A DNA stretch of 64,000 nucleotides. Source: Saprospiraceae bacterium (GTDB lineage Bacteria; Bacteroidota; Bacteroidia; Chitinophagales; Saprospiraceae). The DNA lies in assembly GCA_019638455.1 (NCBI GenBank), contig JAHBTU010000001.1, positions 449,501 to 513,500 on the forward strand, written 5' to 3'. Shown in pieces: positions 50,004 to 60,240 of this stretch (position 1 is its first letter; the number at the start of each line of letters is the position of its first letter). Made by a program: the position numbers and the translations under genes. The notes below the pieces were generated by a model. It ran no database searches. It was given only the letters and a program-made list of their open reading frames with translations, and had not been told where the DNA came from.

Positions 50004-53000
50004 ATGAATCGCATTACTGGCTTGTTCCAAAAACTACTGCTCTCTGTTTTTCTTCTATTTTTCCTCACGACATCCATACGAGCGCAGCTGATGCAGGCGA
50101 CCGGGGCCAACACGCCTCCGTTCACGCCGCAAAATCTAATTTCCAATATCTTCCTAGGCGATGGGGTGGAAGTGACCAATGTCACCTTCAATGGCAATGC
50201 GGCCTCGATTGGCTATTTCACGGGTGCCACGCAGGCGATTGGCATAGACAGGGGCATCGTGATGACAACTGGTCGGGTGGAAAGCACGGGCGGGCTGTTT
50301 GGCTCGGTCGGCTGCACCGAGACGGGCGTGGCGTTTGCCTCCACCGACAATTTTATTTTCACCAACGACCCCGATTTGGCGGCGCTTACCAATGGCGTGC
50401 TGCGTGACTTGGCGATTTATACCATCACTTTTATCCCGACCGATAGCTTGCTGAGTTTTCGCTATTGTTTTGCTTCGGAAGAGTACCCAGAATATAGCTG
50501 CAACGTTTTCAACGATGTGTTCGGCTTTTTTATATCGGGGCCGAACCCGGCAGGTGGCAACTATACCAACACCAACATCGCGCGCATACCCGGGACGGCG
50601 CTTCCCGTTGCCATCAACACCATACACCCATTTTATCCGCCCAACTGTGCCGCAGTCAACGCACAGTATTACAACAACAACGACTTTTCAAACAAACAAC
50701 CCACCTACGATGGGTTCACGGATGTGTTCACGGCGGAAGCAAAGGTGATTCCATGCCAGTCGTACACTATAAAACTTGCTATTGCTGACGTGACCGATGG
50801 CATCTATGACTCCGGGGTGTTTTTGGAGGCCAAAAGCTTTGGCACAGGCTCGCTGCGCGTCGAAGTGACCACCGCTAGCCTTGATGGCGCCCTCGTGGAA
50901 GGTTGCGCTGCTGGCACACTGACCTTTAAAGTACCCAATGTTGCCCAGCAAAACATTCCGATTGACTACAACGTGTGGGGCACGGCCACCAATGGAGTGG
51001 ATTATCAGACGATTCCCAGCGGTCTGTTTATTCCAGCTGGGCAATCCCAAGTGACCGTCCCGCTGATCGCTTTTGAAGACAACATGGCGGAAGGGGATGA
51101 GTTTATCGTCGTTGACGTGCAGCGCGACCCCTGCAATCGAGACACTATCTACATCGCCATCAAAGACAATGGCTTGGTGAAACCCACGCTCCGCCCCGAC
51201 ACCACGCTTTGCGTCGGAGCACCAGCCATCGAGCTGGACGGCACCCTGCCCATCTCCCTGCCTGCTCCGCCTTCTTTCACCAATCAACAGGATTTTGTGA
51301 TTCAGCCGACGAACGTGCCAGTGTTTTCGCCGATTAACGTGGTTGGTGTGCAGCCTACGGTGCTCCAATCGGGCGTGATTCGCTCGGTATGCCTCAACAT
51401 CACACACGCTTGGGTGGACGACCTCGATATTTTCCTAATTGCCCCAGGAGGGCAGTTTCTCGAGCTATCTACGGACAATGGAGGCAATGGCGACAATTAC
51501 ACCAACACTTGTTTTACCGAAACAGCCACCACGCCCATCAATTTTCCCGGCCCCTTTGCGCCGCCAAGCGCTGCCCCTTTCACGGGCGATTGGTTGCCAG
51601 AGGGCGTGTGGTCTGACTTGTGGGGCAGCCCCACCAACGGGAACTGGCGCTTGCAAATCATTGACGATGCCAACGGAATCGTAGGAACGCTGCGCGATTG
51701 GACCATCACATTCGAGCCATCTTATCGCGTGGATTATCAATGGTCGCCTACCACCGGATTGAGCAATCCGACCTCCCCAGTGACTACCGCCAACCCAACC
51801 CAACCCACCACTTACACCATCGTCGCCACGGATTCTTATGGCTGCACGGTCACGGATTCGATTACCATTGACGTGCAAATGCCGCTGCCCGCACCTGTCG
51901 TCACCTGTGGCGGCAGTTCAAGTAGCACCATCACGTTCGATTGGGCCAACGTAGCGGGGGCCAACGGTTACCAAGTCAATGTGAGTGGGCAAGGCTGGGT
52001 TCCCGTCGGCAATGTCAATACTTATTTGGTGGAAAATCTTCCGCCGAGTTCTGCTGTCACCCTTCAGGTGCAAGGCATTGGCGGAACCAACATCTGCGAC
52101 CCGCTCATCGGAACAGTGACTTGTTTCAACTGCTCGCCGCCAACTGCCACGACTGCTGCCACAAGCGTCAGTTGTTTTGGGGGGAGCGATGGTTCTGTCA
52201 GCGTCGTGCCCGACGGCGCGAACCCGCCCTACACTTTCAAATTGGGCGCTCAAACCTCCACCACAGGTATTTTCCAAAATCTCACGGCGGGTCTTCACAT
52301 CGTCACCTTGACGGATGCCACAGGCTGTTCGGTGGATTTGCAAGTCACGGTCGGCTCTCCTTCGCAGTGCATCGTGGAGACCAATGTGTTGCAAAACGTA
52401 TCTTGTTTTGGGGGCAACAATGGCTCTGCCAGCGCCTCTGCCACGGGTGGCACACCGCCTTATACCTTCGTGTGGAGCGCAGGAGGGCAAACCACGCCCA
52501 CCGTGTCGAATCTCAGCGCAGGCAGCTACACCGTCACCGTCACGGATGCCAATGGCTGCACCTCCACCGCAACGGCTACCGTGACACAACCTGCCGACTT
52601 GGCGCTGAGCGCGTTGGGTTCTTTTGCCAAATGTTTTGGCGAACCGTCTGGCGCAGCCACTGCCAGCGCAATGGGCGGGGTGGCACCCTACAATTTCGTG
52701 TGGAGCAACGGTGTGAACGGAACCACCAACCCAAACCTGCTGGCAGGGAATTATTTCGTCACCGTGACTGATGCCAACAATTGTGCTGAGACAGCCTTTG
52801 TCACCATTGGTCAGCCGCCTCAACTCACCGCGACAATCGCCACCCTGTCAGTCAAATGCGCTGGTGGCGCTGACGGCTCGGCCACCGTGACCGTCACGGG
52901 AGGTGTCGGGCCATACACTTACAAATGGAGCGACTCAGCAGGGCAAACCACCCCAACAGCATCGAACCTTAGCGCACAGGATTATTCCGTGACCACAACC

Positions 53001-55469
53001 GATGCCAATGGCTGCACTTTGGTGACAACGGCCAGCGTGCTTGCACCGCCACCACTATCCGTGCTCATATCGAACACCAACGCACTTTGCAACGGTGGCA
53101 CCGCCACCGCCACCGCGACTCCCTCCGGCGGCACCGGGCCATACACTTACAAATGGAGCGATGCCGCCGGGCAAACGACGGCGACGGCCAACAATTTGCT
53201 CGCTGGCAATTACACTGTCACCATCACAGACCAAAATGGCTGCACGCTTATCAACAGCGTTAGCATATTCCAGCCAGAAGCCATCCAACTCGCAGCGACG
53301 GTGCAAAACGTCACTTGTTTTGGCGGGGCCAATGGACAAATAACCGCACAACCTTCCGGTGGCGTGGCGCCCTTCACATTCCTGTGGAGTTCCAACGAGA
53401 CCACAGCAGCCATCACAGGAAAAATGGCTGGCGACTACGCCGTCACAGCCACCGATGCCAATGGTTGCACCGCTGTTTTGCAAGAAACCATCACCGTGCC
53501 GACAGAAGTGCTTCTCAACGTGAACACATCCGATATCAAGTGTTTTGGAGAAAACAATGGCACCATTAGCGCCGCCGCTTCGGGCGGCACACCCGGATAT
53601 GCCTTCGCTTGGTCAGGGCCAAACAATTTTGCCAGCACCCTCTCCAATTTGCCCAACCTTTTCGCCGGAACGTACAACCTAACCTTGACTGACAACGCAG
53701 GCTGTACCCTGACATGGACAGGCGAAATTCTACAGCCCGACTCCGCATTGACGCTGACATTGCCCGCCATCGCTGACACGATTTGCTTTCAAGCCAGCAA
53801 CGGCGCCGCGACCGTAGTGCCGTCGGGCGGCACCTCGCCTTACACCTACCTCTGGGATGTCAATGCCCAAACGACACAAACCGTCACAGGGCTTGCTTCA
53901 GCTCCCTACAAAGTCACCGTGACCGATGCGAATGGCTGCACCAAAGAGGCATCCACGGCCGTCGTGCAAAAAGAGGAACTCTTTGCCTTCGTGCAGGGCG
54001 CTCCGCCTCCGTGTTTCAACCAAGCACAAGGAACCGCCACCGTGACGGCCGTTTTCTATGGGGCCAACAACGCGGACATCAGCGCATTCTCCTACGCATG
54101 GAGCACCGTGCCTGTTCAAACGGGTTTCCAAGCAACAGGGCTACAGCCGCTCCAGACATATTCCGTCACGGTGACGGATAAAGAGGGCTGCACGGCTATC
54201 CAATCCGCGAGCATCGGCAATGCCCTCGAATTTTTCGCCAATATCCAAACCTTTGAAAACGTGAAATGCTTTGGGGATGCCACAGGCTCGGCCACAGCTG
54301 GGGCCATTGGCGGCGTGCAACCCTATTCCTTTACTTGGAGCGCGGGCACCCCCAACGGTGCTTCCACGCAAAACCTCGCCGCAGGCACTTATCGGGTCAC
54401 GGTGACGGATGTCAACAATTGTCAGGCTACCACTACCGTCACCATCGCCCAACCGCCGCAACTCCAACTCGATATCGTGGCCACACCAGCCAAGTGTTTT
54501 GGCGAAAGCAACGGTAGCGCCAGGGCCGTCCCATCGGGCGGCACCTCCCCTTATACCTACCTATGGTGGGTTGGAGGCCATCAAACACAAGAAGTCAGCG
54601 GTCTCCCGGCTGGCCCGGTAGGGCTGACTTTGATAGATGCCAATGGCTGCCAGACACTTGACTCCGCACTCATCACGCAACCTGCCAGCCCCGTCGGGGG
54701 CACGGCGGAGAAACGCGACCCAAAATGTCATGGTGGCCGCGACGGTGAAATCACCATTAGCGCCACGGGTGGCACTCCCCCATATCGCTACACCCTCGAC
54801 GACAAGCCGTACAATGGCTCGCCCAAGCAAATCAGCATCGGTGCAGGGGTTTACACGCCCAAGGTCATGGACAAGAATGGTTGCGTCTTTGTGTTGCCTC
54901 CCATCGAGGTCAATCAGCGCCCCCCCCTGCAAGTGGAGCTCGGGCCGGACATTACCATTGAGTTGGGGGAAAGCACACAACTCATCGCCGAAGTGCTCAA
55001 TGCGGTCGGCGCGGTCACTTACGCCTGGAACCCTAAGGACAGCATTTGGCTCAGTTGCCTCGACTGCCCGGACCCGTTCGTGGACTCGCTCTACTACCAA
55101 AACTACTTTGATGTGCGGGTGAAAGACTCGCTTGGTTGCGTCGCCGAAGACCGCATTCGGGTAGTCGTGGAAAAACCGCGCAGGGTGTTCGTGCCAACAG
55201 GCTTCACGCCCAACGGGGATTTCAACAACGATTTACTTTTGGTGCATGGTCAAATTTCAGCCCGCGTGCTGACCTTCCGCGTGTTCGACCGTTGGGGCGA
55301 ACTGGTCTATGAAGCAGGTGATTTTCAAGTCAACGACGACACCATCGGCTGGGACGGCACTTTTAGGGGAAAACCCATGGACCCTGGCGTGTTTGTGTGG
55401 GTATTGGAAGTGCAATACATGGACGGCGCAAAAGAGGTGCTGAAGGGGAATACGACGTTGATAAGATAG
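50004..55469 (+). CDS. Giant SprB-repeat adhesin with T9SS type B C-terminus
   Basis: 1821 residues. After a signal peptide (LLLSVFLLFFLTTSIRAQ) comes a choice-of-anchor-L domain (about 30-270; LISNIFLGDGVEVTNVTF, FASEEYPEYSCNVFNDVFGFF). Then a Calx-beta-like domain (TATNGVDYQTIPSG), a P/homoB-like domain (about 430-570; ITHAWVDDLDIFLIAPGG, LWGSPTNGNWRLQIIDD), and an Fn3-like module. About twelve SprB-type repeats of 75-80 residues follow (pattern V.CFGG.NGS...GG..PYTF.WS...AG.Y.VTVTDANGC). The C-terminus (FVPTGFTPNGDFNNDLL... VLEVQYMDG) is the gliding-motility-associated T9SS type B domain. A surface adhesin for gliding or attachment. Confidence 0.95.
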   Translation: MNRITGLFQKLLLSVFLLFFLTTSIRAQLMQATGANTPPFTPQNLISNIFLGDGVEVTNVTFNGNAASIGYFTGATQAIGIDRGIVMTTGRVESTGGLFGSVGCTETGVAFASTDNFIFTNDPDLAALTNGVLRDLAIYTITFIPTDSLLSFRYCFASEEYPEYSCNVFNDVFGFFISGPNPAGGNYTNTNIARIPGTALPVAINTIHPFYPPNCAAVNAQYYNNNDFSNKQPTYDGFTDVFTAEAKVIPCQSYTIKLAIADVTDGIYDSGVFLEAKSFGTGSLRVEVTTASLDGALVEGCAAGTLTFKVPNVAQQNIPIDYNVWGTATNGVDYQTIPSGLFIPAGQSQVTVPLIAFEDNMAEGDEFIVVDVQRDPCNRDTIYIAIKDNGLVKPTLRPDTTLCVGAPAIELDGTLPISLPAPPSFTNQQDFVIQPTNVPVFSPINVVGVQPTVLQSGVIRSVCLNITHAWVDDLDIFLIAPGGQFLELSTDNGGNGDNYTNTCFTETATTPINFPGPFAPPSAAPFTGDWLPEGVWSDLWGSPTNGNWRLQIIDDANGIVGTLRDWTITFEPSYRVDYQWSPTTGLSNPTSPVTTANPTQPTTYTIVATDSYGCTVTDSITIDVQMPLPAPVVTCGGSSSSTITFDWANVAGANGYQVNVSGQGWVPVGNVNTYLVENLPPSSAVTLQVQGIGGTNICDPLIGTVTCFNCSPPTATTAATSVSCFGGSDGSVSVVPDGANPPYTFKLGAQTSTTGIFQNLTAGLHIVTLTDATGCSVDLQVTVGSPSQCIVETNVLQNVSCFGGNNGSASASATGGTPPYTFVWSAGGQTTPTVSNLSAGSYTVTVTDANGCTSTATATVTQPADLALSALGSFAKCFGEPSGAATASAMGGVAPYNFVWSNGVNGTTNPNLLAGNYFVTVTDANNCAETAFVTIGQPPQLTATIATLSVKCAGGADGSATVTVTGGVGPYTYKWSDSAGQTTPTASNLSAQDYSVTTTDANGCTLVTTASVLAPPPLSVLISNTNALCNGGTATATATPSGGTGPYTYKWSDAAGQTTATANNLLAGNYTVTITDQNGCTLINSVSIFQPEAIQLAATVQNVTCFGGANGQITAQPSGGVAPFTFLWSSNETTAAITGKMAGDYAVTATDANGCTAVLQETITVPTEVLLNVNTSDIKCFGENNGTISAAASGGTPGYAFAWSGPNNFASTLSNLPNLFAGTYNLTLTDNAGCTLTWTGEILQPDSALTLTLPAIADTICFQASNGAATVVPSGGTSPYTYLWDVNAQTTQTVTGLASAPYKVTVTDANGCTKEASTAVVQKEELFAFVQGAPPPCFNQAQGTATVTAVFYGANNADISAFSYAWSTVPVQTGFQATGLQPLQTYSVTVTDKEGCTAIQSASIGNALEFFANIQTFENVKCFGDATGSATAGAIGGVQPYSFTWSAGTPNGASTQNLAAGTYRVTVTDVNNCQATTTVTIAQPPQLQLDIVATPAKCFGESNGSARAVPSGGTSPYTYLWWVGGHQTQEVSGLPAGPVGLTLIDANGCQTLDSALITQPASPVGGTAEKRDPKCHGGRDGEITISATGGTPPYRYTLDDKPYNGSPKQISIGAGVYTPKVMDKNGCVFVLPPIEVNQRPPLQVELGPDITIELGESTQLIAEVLNAVGAVTYAWNPKDSIWLSCLDCPDPFVDSLYYQNYFDVRVKDSLGCVAEDRIRVVVEKPRRVFVPTGFTPNGDFNNDLLLVHGQISARVLTFRVFDRWGELVYEAGDFQVNDDTIGWDGTFRGKPMDPGVFVWVLEVQYMDGAKEVLKGNTTLIR

Positions 55470-55512
55470 TATGGACTTGGAGCGTGATTTCTTGAAAAGC
55501 AATTTTAAGGAA

Positions 55513-56172
55513 TCACGCTCCGAATCCTAGTGAGTGGTTAATCGTGGTCTCTGTGAGCACCTCCCCTCCTCGTTTTCCACAACAAAATAGCAAATCCAGC
55601 ACAGACAAATTGGGCAAAAAACCACTGCGCTCCTCGAAGACTTGCGGATAGCGGGCGGGCGACAACCATGAGGTGCCCCCGGCTGGTTCTGCCAGCACGA
55701 GCCTGCGCAAATCAGTGCCGTGCGGCCATTGATGCGGCGAAAAAAAAGTCTCGCTGAATTGAAAATTGCCCGCCCAGCCGAATTTTTTCTGAAGAACAAA
55801 GGTCAACAGTTCGAGATTGTAGTCGAACAAAAACGCATAGCGCCGCTCGTAAAATGGCGCAATATGGTCGGCATAATGCTCAAAAAAAGGGGCATTGCCA
55901 TAAGCCGTCTGGATGCTTCGCCAGTGGTGGCGCTGCCACGGCTCGTCGTAGGCGATGCGAACATCCCGAATGGGGGTCTGTTGGTGTTTGCCTTTCGCCA
56001 AAGGGATGCTTAGGCGCTGCACCCCGTTGGGGCCTGCGATGTGGCATCGGTTGCGCAGCGACCCTTTTTGATAGTTTTCATGCGCCTCTATGGCCACCGC
56101 GTCGTTTTGCCAAGCGACAGCGCACCACGCGATGGGGGGCAAATAGGCTATGGAAAGCAAGGGAAGCATCAT
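55513..56172 (-). CDS. WbqC-family protein
   Basis: 219 residues with the WbqC-like pattern: IAYLPPIAWCAVAWQNDAVAIEAHENYQKGSLRNRCHIAGPNGVQRLSIPL near the N-terminus (quoted in parts: ENYQKGSLRNRC, NGVQRLSIPL) and PFFEHYADHIAPFYERRY. The family occurs near glycan-biosynthesis genes and probably transfers or modifies sugars, but the mechanism is not settled. It overlaps the TraB/GumN gene by 4 bp (ATGA-type), indicating translational coupling. Confidence 0.9.
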   Translation of the reverse strand: MMLPLLSIAYLPPIAWCAVAWQNDAVAIEAHENYQKGSLRNRCHIAGPNGVQRLSIPLAKGKHQQTPIRDVRIAYDEPWQRHHWRSIQTAYGNAPFFEHYADHIAPFYERRYAFLFDYNLELLTFVLQKKFGWAGNFQFSETFFSPHQWPHGTDLRRLVLAEPAGGTSWLSPARYPQVFEERSGFLPNLSVLDLLFCCGKRGGEVLTETTINHSLGFGA

Positions 56173-56972
56173 CGGGCTTGGTCAAGTTGGACGGGTTTTA
56201 CTTTGAACCCCGCTTTTTTCAGCAATCTCAACATTCCCTTGCCGCCTGCCAGATGACCTGCGCCAACGGCGCAGAAGAGCGTGTGCTCACGGGCGATTTC
56301 CGCAAAGCGCCCGGCCATCAATTCGTTTCGCTCGTAGAGCAACACGCGGCGCATTCCCTTTGCGTCTTTTTTGGCTGCTTGGTAGAGTTGCCGAATGTCG
56401 CCGGAAGCATACCAACTCATCATTTTTTTGAGGCGGCGTTTTTGGTGCCCGTAGTTTTTCAAGAGCCAAGTCAGACTTTTCAAGTGCTGCTCAAGCGGGA
56501 TTTTGCGGAGCGTTTCGAGTTGGTCGGCGAAGGTTTCCACACCCGTTGTTTTTTTGCCGACAGCGCGCGCGTGATGCCATAGCGCCTCATCCAGAGAATG
56601 TGCTGATTCGTCGGTCAGGAAAGCGGTCGAGAGGGCCGTCATCACGGCCATCGGATGCTGGGAGCGCATCATCTCGGCGGTGCAGCCGAGTTTTTTGCGG
56701 CAGTAAAAATCCAGGTTTTTCCAAACGCTGGGCTTGAGCAAGGTGTCCAACGTCGCGCCGTTGGGCAATCGAAGCGCCTCGGCAAGGGCCGTTTCGTCGG
56801 CATCCGAAAAATCGAATTCTGTGGCAAACGTCTCGCACGCATCTATGTGGCGCTTGGCCGTTTCGAGCCAGCCAAATGCCCGCAGGTCGCGCACGTGCAT
56901 TGTGCCAAACAAGTATGAGCTGGGGCCTCCGTCGGGAGGTGTTATTTTCCAGAGTAGGGAGTTTTTGGTCAT
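56169..56972 (-). CDS. TraB/GumN-family protein
   Basis: 267 residues from ATG 56972. TraB/GumN signature: YLFGTMHVRD near the N-terminus (with the conserved GTxH), ETFATEFDFSD, and a C-terminal FCAVGAGHLAGGKGMLRLL (GxxH). The family (Tiki-related, erythromycin-esterase-like fold) is proposed to be metal-dependent peptidases; no signal peptide is present here. Co-translated with WbqC. Confidence 0.92.
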   Translation of the reverse strand: MTKNSLLWKITPPDGGPSSYLFGTMHVRDLRAFGWLETAKRHIDACETFATEFDFSDADETALAEALRLPNGATLDTLLKPSVWKNLDFYCRKKLGCTAEMMRSQHPMAVMTALSTAFLTDESAHSLDEALWHHARAVGKKTTGVETFADQLETLRKIPLEQHLKSLTWLLKNYGHQKRRLKKMMSWYASGDIRQLYQAAKKDAKGMRRVLLYERNELMAGRFAEIAREHTLFCAVGAGHLAGGKGMLRLLKKAGFKVKPVQLDQAR

Positions 56973-57151
56973 CGTGTCGTTGCTGTTATTCAAGTGTCAC
57001 TGGGCGGCATTTGTGTTTTGCGCCGCTGGTTTTTGGGCATGGCTAAAAGCGCAATCTGTTCAAAATCAGGGGTAAAAATCATGGCAATCTAAAAAATCCT
57101 CGAACTCCTTAGCGGAGGCGCTCCCCCTGCCTAAGGAGCTACAAACCCTCA

Positions 57152-58348
57152 TTAATTAGGTTTTAATTGTCGGCAGGGGATTTCTTCCATTTTTTCAGCG
57201 GATGGGTGCCAAGGCCGCACATGGAGTATGAAAAGACTGGCTTGCTCAGGCTCGGAGGCGCAGCGGCAAAGGTATCTACCCAATTGTCGAAATGTATGTC
57301 TCGTGGCGAACATAGGCACTTTGAGTTCGTCGTTGGCCCAATCGTCGAAGAAGAGTTTGGTGCCGTCGTCGTAGGCATATTTTTCCCAGACCCAAAATGA
57401 CTCTGCGGTGGCGTTCACCTTGCCCGGCTCGGCGAAAAAAGTCGCTTCCGGTTGGGTGTTGGAATAGAGTTGCCATGAGAGCGCGTGAGGCCAGCACCTG
57501 AAAAGACCAAGTGCTGGAGCGAGCCATACGAGGAGGAGGATAAGCCATGCTGCTTTTGGGGCTTCGCGAAGCGAACGGGGGATGGGCAGAAAGCGTCGGG
57601 ACACATTGGCAGTTGTTCCCGACACAGGGGCGTTGGAAGAGAGCACCCACACCATGCTTGCCATAGCCAAGTTCCAAGGAATTACCACCCAATTCCAATG
57701 TTGTTTGAGCAAAAAAACGACCACTAAGCAATGGAACCCGAGCACCAGCCATCGAAAATAGGGGCGTGTCTTGTCCCAAAGCAAACCTGCCGCGAACGAT
57801 GCCTCGAGCAGGCCGAGAGCGTAGCCAAATATCGGATGATGACCCAAAGAGCGGGTCAGCTCAAACGTTTCGCAAAACCAAGCGAAGGTGTCGTTGGCGA
57901 AGTAGGGTGTTAGCTTGTTGATGCCGCTCCAAAAGTAAATGCCTGCGAGGAGCCAGCGCATCAGGCTCGTGTTGCTTGCCTCGTCGTCTTTTTTCTCCCA
58001 TATCGCCGCCGCGAAAATCAACAGGTACATCCAAACCCAAGGTTGCAGACGGTTGAGGTCGAGCAGACAGAGCCATGCGAGCCAAACAGCGAGCAAACCG
58101 GGCAGTATTTTTTTTCCGGGAAAAACGAATGGGCCAATCAGTAGCAATGCCAACCCTGTTACCCAGGCCGATTCGCTCCAATGGCTCAAATGCGGGGCCT
58201 GCGGCGAGCCACCCCACAGCGGAAGGGTGGGGAAGCAGCATCGCGCTGCCACGTTCCAAAGCGGCCACGACAGCACGATACCCGCCAGCAAACCCAGCGC
58301 GGCAATGAAAACGATGTTTCCCGAAATGCTTCTTTGCTTGAAAATCAT
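57152..58348 (-). CDS. HTTM/VKGC-like polytopic membrane protein
   Basis: 398 residues with seven or more transmembrane segments. Features of the HTTM (vitamin-K-dependent gamma-carboxylase-like) group are visible: RWLLAGIYFWSGINKLTPYF, GLLEASFAAGLLW and FHCLVVVFLLKQHWNWVVIPWN. A soluble C-terminal region follows. Bacterial HTTM proteins have no established substrate. The ATG at 58348 is preferred over an upstream GTG, which falls in a GC-rich repeat (GCCGGGGCTTGCTAT, present twice at about 58380 and 58432). Confidence 0.75.
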   Translation of the reverse strand: MIFKQRSISGNIVFIAALGLLAGIVLSWPLWNVAARCCFPTLPLWGGSPQAPHLSHWSESAWVTGLALLLIGPFVFPGKKILPGLLAVWLAWLCLLDLNRLQPWVWMYLLIFAAAIWEKKDDEASNTSLMRWLLAGIYFWSGINKLTPYFANDTFAWFCETFELTRSLGHHPIFGYALGLLEASFAAGLLWDKTRPYFRWLVLGFHCLVVVFLLKQHWNWVVIPWNLAMASMVWVLSSNAPVSGTTANVSRRFLPIPRSLREAPKAAWLILLLVWLAPALGLFRCWPHALSWQLYSNTQPEATFFAEPGKVNATAESFWVWEKYAYDDGTKLFFDDWANDELKVPMFATRHTFRQLGRYLCRCASEPEQASLFILHVRPWHPSAEKMEEIPCRQLKPN

Positions 58349-58445
58349 GCGAATCAGGGGGTGAAGTAGCCCCACCTTCGCCGGGGCTTGCTATGGTTGT
58401 TGGGGGTTCGTGCTTTGCCGACATTCCGTCCCGCCGGGGCTTGCT

Positions 58446-58624
58446 ATAGTCAACGCAAATCAGCCCCGTCCGCTTCACTTGGCCGGGCAAGCCCCTGAGT
58501 ACAGGTTCTGACAAGGCGGTTTTGAACGAACGGTGCTCGCAATCCTTTGGAAATCATGCAAAACAATCAAGGAAATCCCTGCCTTGCCAACGGGCAGATT
58601 CAAATCCTCTTTAATCTGGGTATA
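58446..58624 (-). repeat. 179-bp dispersed repeat, copy B (inverted relative to copy A)
   Basis: Reverse complement of 33213-33391 with scattered substitutions. It lies between the HTTM-like gene and the end of the 524-residue gene, where no gene is supported (58349-58655). Confidence 0.8.
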
Positions 58625-58655
58625 CGGCTACCGTCGCTGGTGTCCCTGCCAGCGG

Positions 58656-60230
58656 CTAAATTTTGCGCAGCAGTAGTTTCCCTTTGCGCAGCCCTTTTTC
58701 TTGCAATGTTTTTTCCAATTCGGCGGCGGCTTTTCGGGCGGCTTCTTCTGAGGCGTGCACACTGCCAAGCCAGACGATGTATCCCGTGCCATTCGGTTCG
58801 ATGCAACTGCGTGGGCTGGATTGGGCAGCCACCCCTTTGGCCCGCAGTGCCGCCGCCCTTGCCGCTGCATAATCTTGCAGACTGAAAGCATTGTCCTGCA
58901 CGAGCCATCCTTTTTTTCCAGCGATATTGGCGCAGGGGTTTATGGGTTTGGTGGCGGTGGGCTTGGTGGTCGGCTGTGGGGCGGGCTTGGGTTTGGGGGC
59001 GGGTTTGGGCTTTGGTTTTTCCGCTGCGATTTCTTCATCGTCGTCGTCGCCGCCGCCGCTGAGGTTGATGGTTGGGATTTCAGGCTCAGGAGCCTCCTTG
59101 CGAATGGGGTACTGTTTTGGCACTCCCGTCGGCTTCCCGTCGTATGGTATCGGCGCGCCATCAATCAAATAACCCGGTTGGTCTTCGGGGTTGGCGCCGC
59201 CTCGCCAATTTTGCAAAGCTTTGAGGTCTGCCAGATTTTCCTTCTTAAAGGTCAGCACATCCCAGCACATGGGCACTATGACGAGAGTGGAGAGCACGAA
59301 CACCCATTTTTGCACTCCCTGCCCGCTCATGAATCGGCTATATGCCGATTTCGTCTGGCCAAACGGCTTGCTCAGGATGCCCCACACATGTTTTTTGAAA
59401 GGTTCTATCAAAAGATACTGCACCCATCTGTTGAGTTGATTCCAATAAGCTCTCACGGTATCGGGCGGTTTCAAGTTGCTCATGTCGGTCATGGCCGACA
59501 TTTTCTGATACCACTGCGAGCGTGTCAGCCATTGCACCATCTGTCGGTCTTTGCCGAAGACGCCGAGTCGCGAGGGTGCATTGAGCACGCGCACGGCCCC
59601 TTCCTCCGGCACCAGCGCCAACCCGAAGCCATTGTAGATACACTGACTTTTCAACTCCAACAAAAAGGGGTCGTTGGGAGATGGGAACACATCGTCGGCC
59701 AGAGCTACCCATTGTTCATCCGCGCCGTAGCGTTTGAACTGCTCTATGGCATAGATGTAGCGGTATTTTCGCCAGCCTTGCATCGTGAAATACCACCCAA
59801 AAAAGGCGATGGTGAAAGTGCCGACGATGAGACCCAAATTGCCCGCGATGTGTAGGTCAAGCAGCCACGGGAAGCGTGTTTCATAGAAAAAGGCATAAGA
59901 GACTGCCGAAAAGAAAGCCCCGAAGGCCGCAGCATCCCAGAGAAAATAGAGCAGGTTGAGGGAGAATTTCACTTCGCCCGCCTTGTCGCGCGAAGTCGCC
60001 TCGCAGGCGCACACGAAGGGCGAGTCGTCGTTTTTGCGAAAGGTCATCACGATGTCGGCCACCAACCCGCCCTCGCCCACGTTGTCGAAATCAACTTGGA
60101 TGGAATCGGCCTGCGGTTCGTAGCGATGCTTGTAAAAATCTCTCAAAAAAGGCACAAAACGTCGCTTCACGGCATCCTCCGCGAGTCCGCCCGGAATCTG
60201 TTGATATGTATGACCATCTTTGTTCTCCAT
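58656..60230 (-). CDS. Multi-domain membrane protein with KP-rich linker and SPOR-like C-terminus
   Basis: 524 residues, family unrecognised. The N-terminal 90 residues (VKRRFVPFLRDFYKHRY, VADIVMTFRKNDDSPFVCACEATSRD) resemble a restriction-endonuclease-like fold. Two transmembrane helices follow (AAAFGAFFSAVSYAFFYE; GLIVGTFTIAFFGWYF), with a third near residue 325 (WVFVLSTLVIVPMCWDVLTF). After an acidic stretch (GGGDDDDEE) and a KPKPAPKPKP linker comes a SPOR-like C-terminal domain (YIVWLGSVHASEEAARKAAAEL) that might bind denuded peptidoglycan. It is 10 bp downstream of the lipoprotein gene. Confidence 0.75.
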   Translation of the reverse strand: MENKDGHTYQQIPGGLAEDAVKRRFVPFLRDFYKHRYEPQADSIQVDFDNVGEGGLVADIVMTFRKNDDSPFVCACEATSRDKAGEVKFSLNLLYFLWDAAAFGAFFSAVSYAFFYETRFPWLLDLHIAGNLGLIVGTFTIAFFGWYFTMQGWRKYRYIYAIEQFKRYGADEQWVALADDVFPSPNDPFLLELKSQCIYNGFGLALVPEEGAVRVLNAPSRLGVFGKDRQMVQWLTRSQWYQKMSAMTDMSNLKPPDTVRAYWNQLNRWVQYLLIEPFKKHVWGILSKPFGQTKSAYSRFMSGQGVQKWVFVLSTLVIVPMCWDVLTFKKENLADLKALQNWRGGANPEDQPGYLIDGAPIPYDGKPTGVPKQYPIRKEAPEPEIPTINLSGGGDDDDEEIAAEKPKPKPAPKPKPAPQPTTKPTATKPINPCANIAGKKGWLVQDNAFSLQDYAAARAAALRAKGVAAQSSPRSCIEPNGTGYIVWLGSVHASEEAARKAAAELEKTLQEKGLRKGKLLLRKI

Positions 60231-60240
60231 ACGCTTTGTA

